In this document: one piece after another, positions 60,276 through 64,000 of the stretch
How positions within the stretch are numbered: the stretch's first letter is position 1
How the letters are laid out: every line of letters begins with the position of its first letter
Assembly (NCBI RefSeq): GCF_009664975.1
Contig: NZ_WJXB01000002.1
Span: 806,001-870,000, forward strand
DNA length: 64,000 nt
Reading direction: 5' to 3'
From: Paenibacillus monticola
GTDB taxonomy: Bacteria > Bacillota > Bacilli > Paenibacillales > Paenibacillaceae
Notes under the pieces: model-generated
Told to the model about the DNA's origin: nothing
The model's input: only the letters and a program-made list of their open reading frames with translations
Database searches by the model: none
Translations under genes and position numbers: made by a program

Positions 60276-63200
60276 TCAGTTATTCAGTTGTGCCAATAAT
60301 TTCAAAAGTACCGTTACCGCCTCAGCTCTTGTAGCAGAGTCTTGAGGAGCAAACTCGTTATTGCCTTTCCCCTGTACCAACCCAGAATGCTTCACGAAAT
60401 CCACACTGCCTTTCGCCCACGCCGGAATATCCTTATCGTCGGCGAAGCCCGTTGTCGGCTTGACTTCGGTGGACTTACCCAGCGCTTTGGCGAGGATGAC
60501 TGCCATCTCAGCGCGTGTAATTTCCGCATTCGGACGGAAACCGCCGTCCTCGTAACCTGTAATAATGCCGGCTTGCACCGCCTGCGCGATTGCTGTCTGC
60601 GCCCAAGCTCCGATTTTTACTGTATCTGTGAACGTTAGATCCGCTCCTTTGCCTTGCGGTTTCAGTACATTCATCAACATTACTGCGAATTCCGCACGCG
60701 TCACTGTATGGTTCGGTTGGAAAGTTCCGTCTAGGTAACCTTTGACGATTCCATTGCTCACGGCTTGTTTGATGTTTGCTTCTGCCCAGTGTCCAGTAAT
60801 ATCACTTAAATTAATTGTCGGTTTCATGTCTGGCGAAGTTTCATCGGTTGGAATATCCACAGAATTGTCTACAGCCAAGACTGTAAACTTCGTAAAGTGA
60901 TTGATATCTACTGTGATCTTATTCCCGTTTACCTTGCCGCCGACTTCCACCCAACTCTTTTTGACTTCGTCATAATAGAATACAGACGCCTTTTGGTTAC
61001 TTTTTACTTGGCTTGGATCAAACGTAAAGTACAATGTTATAGGTTTACTGAAATTCTCCGAAAAGTTCTTTAGTATCTCGAATACGGGGCTGAGGAGAAT
61101 CTCATTATTCGTGAGAAGATTCTGAGTGTCTAGTACCTTATCTACTCGTAATCTCAGTTCCTTATCTGTTGCACCTAAGGGAATAGAGACTTTTACTGCA
61201 TCCTCGAAACTAACCACTCCTGCTTTATTTACTGGAAGTGTTAATTGACCATTCGTGCTGGTAACAATGTTGTCGCTTGGTAGTGTGAAAGCACCTCCAC
61301 TGCCAGCGTTAGCGCTAGCAGGCTGAGTCACCGGGAAGACGGCGGTTACTACGCCCGAATTCGCTGCATTCGTCGCGGTTGCTCCGGTTACGGTGAAGAA
61401 ATCCACAGGCACCCCCGTTAATGTATATCCTTTCTTTGGTGTGAGGGTTAAGGTTGCGGTGTATATTTCTGCTCCTGCAAAGGTTACATCTACTGGGGAC
61501 CAGGCTATGGTTGCTGTGTATTCTGAAGTGTCCGCTATTGTCGCAACCGGTGTTTCTCCTGTTACTGGAGCTGTTACTCCAGCTATAACTCCTGTAGTAA
61601 TAGGTCCCGCTACAGTCGCCGGGAAGACGGCGGTCACAACGCCCGAATCCATTTCATTCGTTGTTAGTGCTCCGGCTACGCTGAAGAAATTAGCAGGCAC
61701 TCCCGTTAATGTATACCCTGCTTTGGGGGTGATTGCAATCGTAACGGTATAGGCTGTTTCCCCAACAAATAGTATCGTTGCTGGCGACCAGATAAGTGTT
61801 GCTGTGTATTCTTCCGAATACGTTATCGTAGATACAGTTGTCGCGCCTGTTACTGGCGCTATTATTCCAGTAATATCTGCGGATGCGATAGGTATTGCTG
61901 CAGTCGCCGGGAAGACGACGGTCACAACGCCCGAATCCACTGCATTCGTTGTTGTTGCTCCGGCTACTACAAAGAAATCTGCGGCCACTCCCGTTAATGT
62001 ATACCCTACTTTTGGAGTAATTGTAATCGTTGCGGTATAGGCTGTTTCCCCAACAAACAGTGTCGTTGTTGGCGACCAAGCAAGGGTTGCGGTGTATTCT
62101 TCCGAATACGTTATCGTAGTCACTAATGTTGCCCCTGCTTTTGGCGCTGTCACTCCAGCTATGACTTTTGTTGCGATAGGTACTGCCGCCGTTGCCGGGA
62201 ATTTTGCGGTTATAATACCCGAATCCGCATCATTTGTCGTTGTTGCTCCGGCTATGCTGAAGAAATTTGCAGGTACACCTGTTAATGTATACCCTGCCTT
62301 TGGAGTAATTGAGATCATTGCAGTATAGGCCATCTCTCCTGCAAAAGTTATTGTTGTGGGCGACCAGTTAACCGCTGCGGTATAGGCTGCCGTGTCCGCT
62401 ATTGTAGATACTGGCGTTGCACCTGCTGCGGGCGCAACTACTCCAGCTATAGCTGCTGTTGCGATGGGTATCGCTGAGGTTGCCGGGAATTTAGCAGTTA
62501 CAGTACCCGAATCCGCATCATTCGTCGTTGTCGCTCCGGCTACGGTGAAGAAATTTTCAGGTACGCCTGTTAATGTATACCCTGCTTTTGGAGTGATTGA
62601 AATCATTGCGGTGTAAGCTATTTCTCCTGCAAAGGTTACATCTACTGGGGACCAGGCTATCGATGAGGTATATTGTGATGTGTCCGCTATTGTCCTTACT
62701 GGCGTTTCCCCTGCTATTGGCGCTGTTACCCCAACTATGGCAGCTATTGCGAGAGGTATTGCTGCGGTCGCCGGGAATACTGCTGTCACAAGTCCTGAAT
62801 TCGCTGCGTTCGTTGTTGTTGCACCAGCTATGGAGAAGAAATCCACAGGCACTCCCGTTAATGTATACCCTGATTTTGGTGTGATTGCAATCGTTGCGGT
62901 ATAGACTATTTCTCCTCCAAATGGTGTTGTCGTTGGCAACCAGGTAACGGATGCTGTGTAGGCTGCCGTGTCTGCTATTGTCCCAACTGGCGTTGCACCT
63001 GCTATTGGTGCTATTACGCCAGTTATCTCTGCTGTAGCTATAGTTGCTGCTGTCGCCGGGAATACGGCGGTCACAACGCCCGAATTCGCTGCATTCGTTG
63101 TTGTTGCTCCGGCTACGGTGAAGAAATCCACAGGCACTCCCGTTAATGTATACCCTGATTTTGGAGTGATCTCAATCGTTGCTGTGTAAGCTGTTCCTCC

Positions 63201-64000
63201 TCTAAAAGGTGTTGTCGTTGGCAACCAGGTAAGCTTTGCCGTATAGGCTGTCGTGTCCGATATCGTAGATTCTGGTATTTCACCTGTTACTGGAGCTGTC
63301 ACTCCAGCGATGGATTTTGTTGCTATAGTTGCTGCTGTCGGCGGGAATACGGCAGTTACTACGCCTGAATTCGCTCCATTCGTTGTTGTTGCTCCAGCTA
63401 CTTTGAAGAAATCAGCAGGTACACCCGCAAATGTATACCCAGCTTTGGGTGTCATGGTAATCGTTGCTGAATAAGCTGTTCCTCCAGCATACACTGTTGT
63501 CGTTGGAGACCAGCTAACCGTTGCTGTGTAGGCTGATGAAGCAGAAATCGTGGTTACTGGTATTGCGCCTGTTACTGGAGATGCCAATCCAGTGATGGAT
63601 TCTGTAGTTATAATTGCTGCTGTCGGCGGGAATACAGCAGTCACAATACCCGAATTCGCTGCATTCGTCGTTATTGCTCCGGCTACAGTGAAGAAATCTT
63701 CAGGCACGCCCGTTAATGTATACCATGCTTTTGGTGTGATGGTAATCGTTGCTGTGTAAGCTGTTTCTCCTGAAAAGGGTGTTGTCGTTGGAGACCAGCT
63801 AACCGTCGCAGTATAGGCCGTCGTGTCCGATACCATAGATACTGGCGTATCCCCTGTTGCTGGGGCTGTCACTCCAGCTATGGCTGGGGTTGTGATGGAT
63901 ACTACTTGGGTCGCCGGAAACACTGCGGTTACAACTCCAGAACCAGCTGTATTCGTTGTTGTTGCTCCAGCCACTTTGAAGAAATCAGCAGGTAAGCCAC
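60276..64000 (-). CDS. Giant SLH-domain surface protein with about 95-residue repeats, N-terminus outside window
   Basis: At least 1241 residues; the frame is open at the right edge (GLPADFFKVAG is read before the first internal start), so the N-terminus is missing. Nine complete repeats and a partial one, each about 95 residues, are seen. Each has YTATVSWSPTTT, TAYTATITITPKAGYTLTGV, a DFFxVAGATTTN motif and SGVVTAVFPAT. Then a unique region (about 900-1050; VSFEDAVKVSIPLGATDKEL, a beta domain) and three SLH domains (about 1055-1232; GHWAEANIKQAVSNGIVKGY and similar) that bind pyruvylated secondary wall polymer. The repeats are probably extended beta modules of a surface stalk or adhesin; function is unknown. 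Confidence 0.88.
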   Translation of the reverse strand, partial: GLPADFFKVAGATTTNTAGSGVVTAVFPATQVVSITTPAIAGVTAPATGDTPVSMVSDTTAYTATVSWSPTTTPFSGETAYTATITITPKAWYTLTGVPEDFFTVAGAITTNAANSGIVTAVFPPTAAIITTESITGLASPVTGAIPVTTISASSAYTATVSWSPTTTVYAGGTAYSATITMTPKAGYTFAGVPADFFKVAGATTTNGANSGVVTAVFPPTAATIATKSIAGVTAPVTGEIPESTISDTTAYTAKLTWLPTTTPFRGGTAYTATIEITPKSGYTLTGVPVDFFTVAGATTTNAANSGVVTAVFPATAATIATAEITGVIAPIAGATPVGTIADTAAYTASVTWLPTTTPFGGEIVYTATIAITPKSGYTLTGVPVDFFSIAGATTTNAANSGLVTAVFPATAAIPLAIAAIVGVTAPIAGETPVRTIADTSQYTSSIAWSPVDVTFAGEIAYTAMISITPKAGYTLTGVPENFFTVAGATTTNDADSGTVTAKFPATSAIPIATAAIAGVVAPAAGATPVSTIADTAAYTAAVNWSPTTITFAGEMAYTAMISITPKAGYTLTGVPANFFSIAGATTTNDADSGIITAKFPATAAVPIATKVIAGVTAPKAGATLVTTITYSEEYTATLAWSPTTTLFVGETAYTATITITPKVGYTLTGVAADFFVVAGATTTNAVDSGVVTVVFPATAAIPIASADITGIIAPVTGATTVSTITYSEEYTATLIWSPATILFVGETAYTVTIAITPKAGYTLTGVPANFFSVAGALTTNEMDSGVVTAVFPATVAGPITTGVIAGVTAPVTGETPVATIADTSEYTATIAWSPVDVTFAGAEIYTATLTLTPKKGYTLTGVPVDFFTVTGATATNAANSGVVTAVFPVTQPASANAGSGGAFTLPSDNIVTSTNGQLTLPVNKAGVVSFEDAVKVSIPLGATDKELRLRVDKVLDTQNLLTNNEILLSPVFEILKNFSENFSKPITLYFTFDPSQVKSNQKASVFYYDEVKKSWVEVGGKVNGNKITVDINHFTKFTVLAVDNSVDIPTDETSPDMKPTINLSDITGHWAEANIKQAVSNGIVKGYLDGTFQPNHTVTRAEFAVMLMNVLKPQGKGADLTFTDTVKIGAWAQTAIAQAVQAGIITGYEDGGFRPNAEITRAEMAVILAKALGKSTEVKPTTGFADDKDIPAWAKGSVDFVKHSGLVQGKGNNEFAPQDSATRAEAVTVLLKLLAQLNN
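61330..64000 (-). repeat. 285/288-bp coding tandem repeat, 9 or more copies
   Basis: Consecutive units begin 285 or 288 bp apart (for example 62392, 62680, 62968 and 63253 on the plus-strand coordinate), as can be counted from the AGATTTN codons. The copies are similar at DNA level and continue past the window edge. Confidence 0.9.

Noticed and set aside
61393..63759. Series of plus-strand open frames of about 70-120 codons opposite the SLH repeats
   Set aside because: They recur once per repeat unit in the same phase, so they are a by-product of the repetitive coding sequence on the other strand.

Overview
The window is chromosomal DNA of a spore-forming, low-to-medium GC Gram-positive bacterium of the Bacillales, most likely a Paenibacillus. 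The evidence is the accD-accA-pyk / dnaE / ytrH-ytrI / ytpI-ytoI backbone, YheC/YheD spore-coat ATP-grasp paralogs, SLH-anchored giant surface proteins, a YesM/YesN-type two-component system beside a sugar ABC transporter, and an AraC regulator fused to a siderophore-binding domain. Shine-Dalgarno sites are strong (AAGGAGG type) and TTG/GTG starts are common, which decided many of the starts given here.

Layout. 1-11.8 kb is conserved core: pyruvate kinase (cut by the window edge), acetyl-CoA carboxyltransferase, a PgpA/YutG-like protein, DnaE with an unusual Ala/Gly/Pro linker, sporulation proteins YtrH/YtrI, YtpI and the CBS/DRTGG/hotdog protein YtoI. 12-20.2 kb holds a LURP-one-like protein, a YheA-like protein with 64-bp tandem repeats in its leader, and a tightly packed run of five YheC/YheD-type ATP-grasp genes plus one GNAT gene. 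20.2-25.7 kb is a rearranged stretch: a transposase remnant, a 1508-residue secreted SLH metallophosphatase, and a degenerate second copy of the last yheC-type gene. 25.7-32 kb carries a CPA1 antiporter and a sulfur-transfer operon (ArsR, CoA-disulfide-reductase fusion, three rhodaneses) with a palindromic operator. 32-37.7 kb is a four-gene glycosyltransferase island; two members share an approximately 50-residue C-terminal module and one ends in a very basic tail.

37.8-41 kb holds a HAD phosphatase, an ABC-2 membrane protein with a PadR regulator, and AbrB. 41.1-50.2 kb is an alpha-galactoside uptake and use locus: GH36, solute-binding lipoprotein, YesN-type regulator and YesM-type kinase (apparently started by ATT) on one strand, and two permeases divergent. 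A motif in matching orientation precedes both the binding protein and the permeases. 50.2-50.8 kb is a non-coding array of hairpins and repeats. 50.8-56.7 kb has CapA, DUF1877, a methyltransferase, two SDR epimerases, an aldo/keto reductase and HxlR with a perfect palindrome. 57-59.8 kb is a Fur-box-controlled siderophore-binding protein and its AraC-type regulator. The right end is the C-terminal part of a very large SLH protein built of about 95-residue repeats, running out of the window.

No rRNA, tRNA, CRISPR array or intact insertion sequence was recognised.
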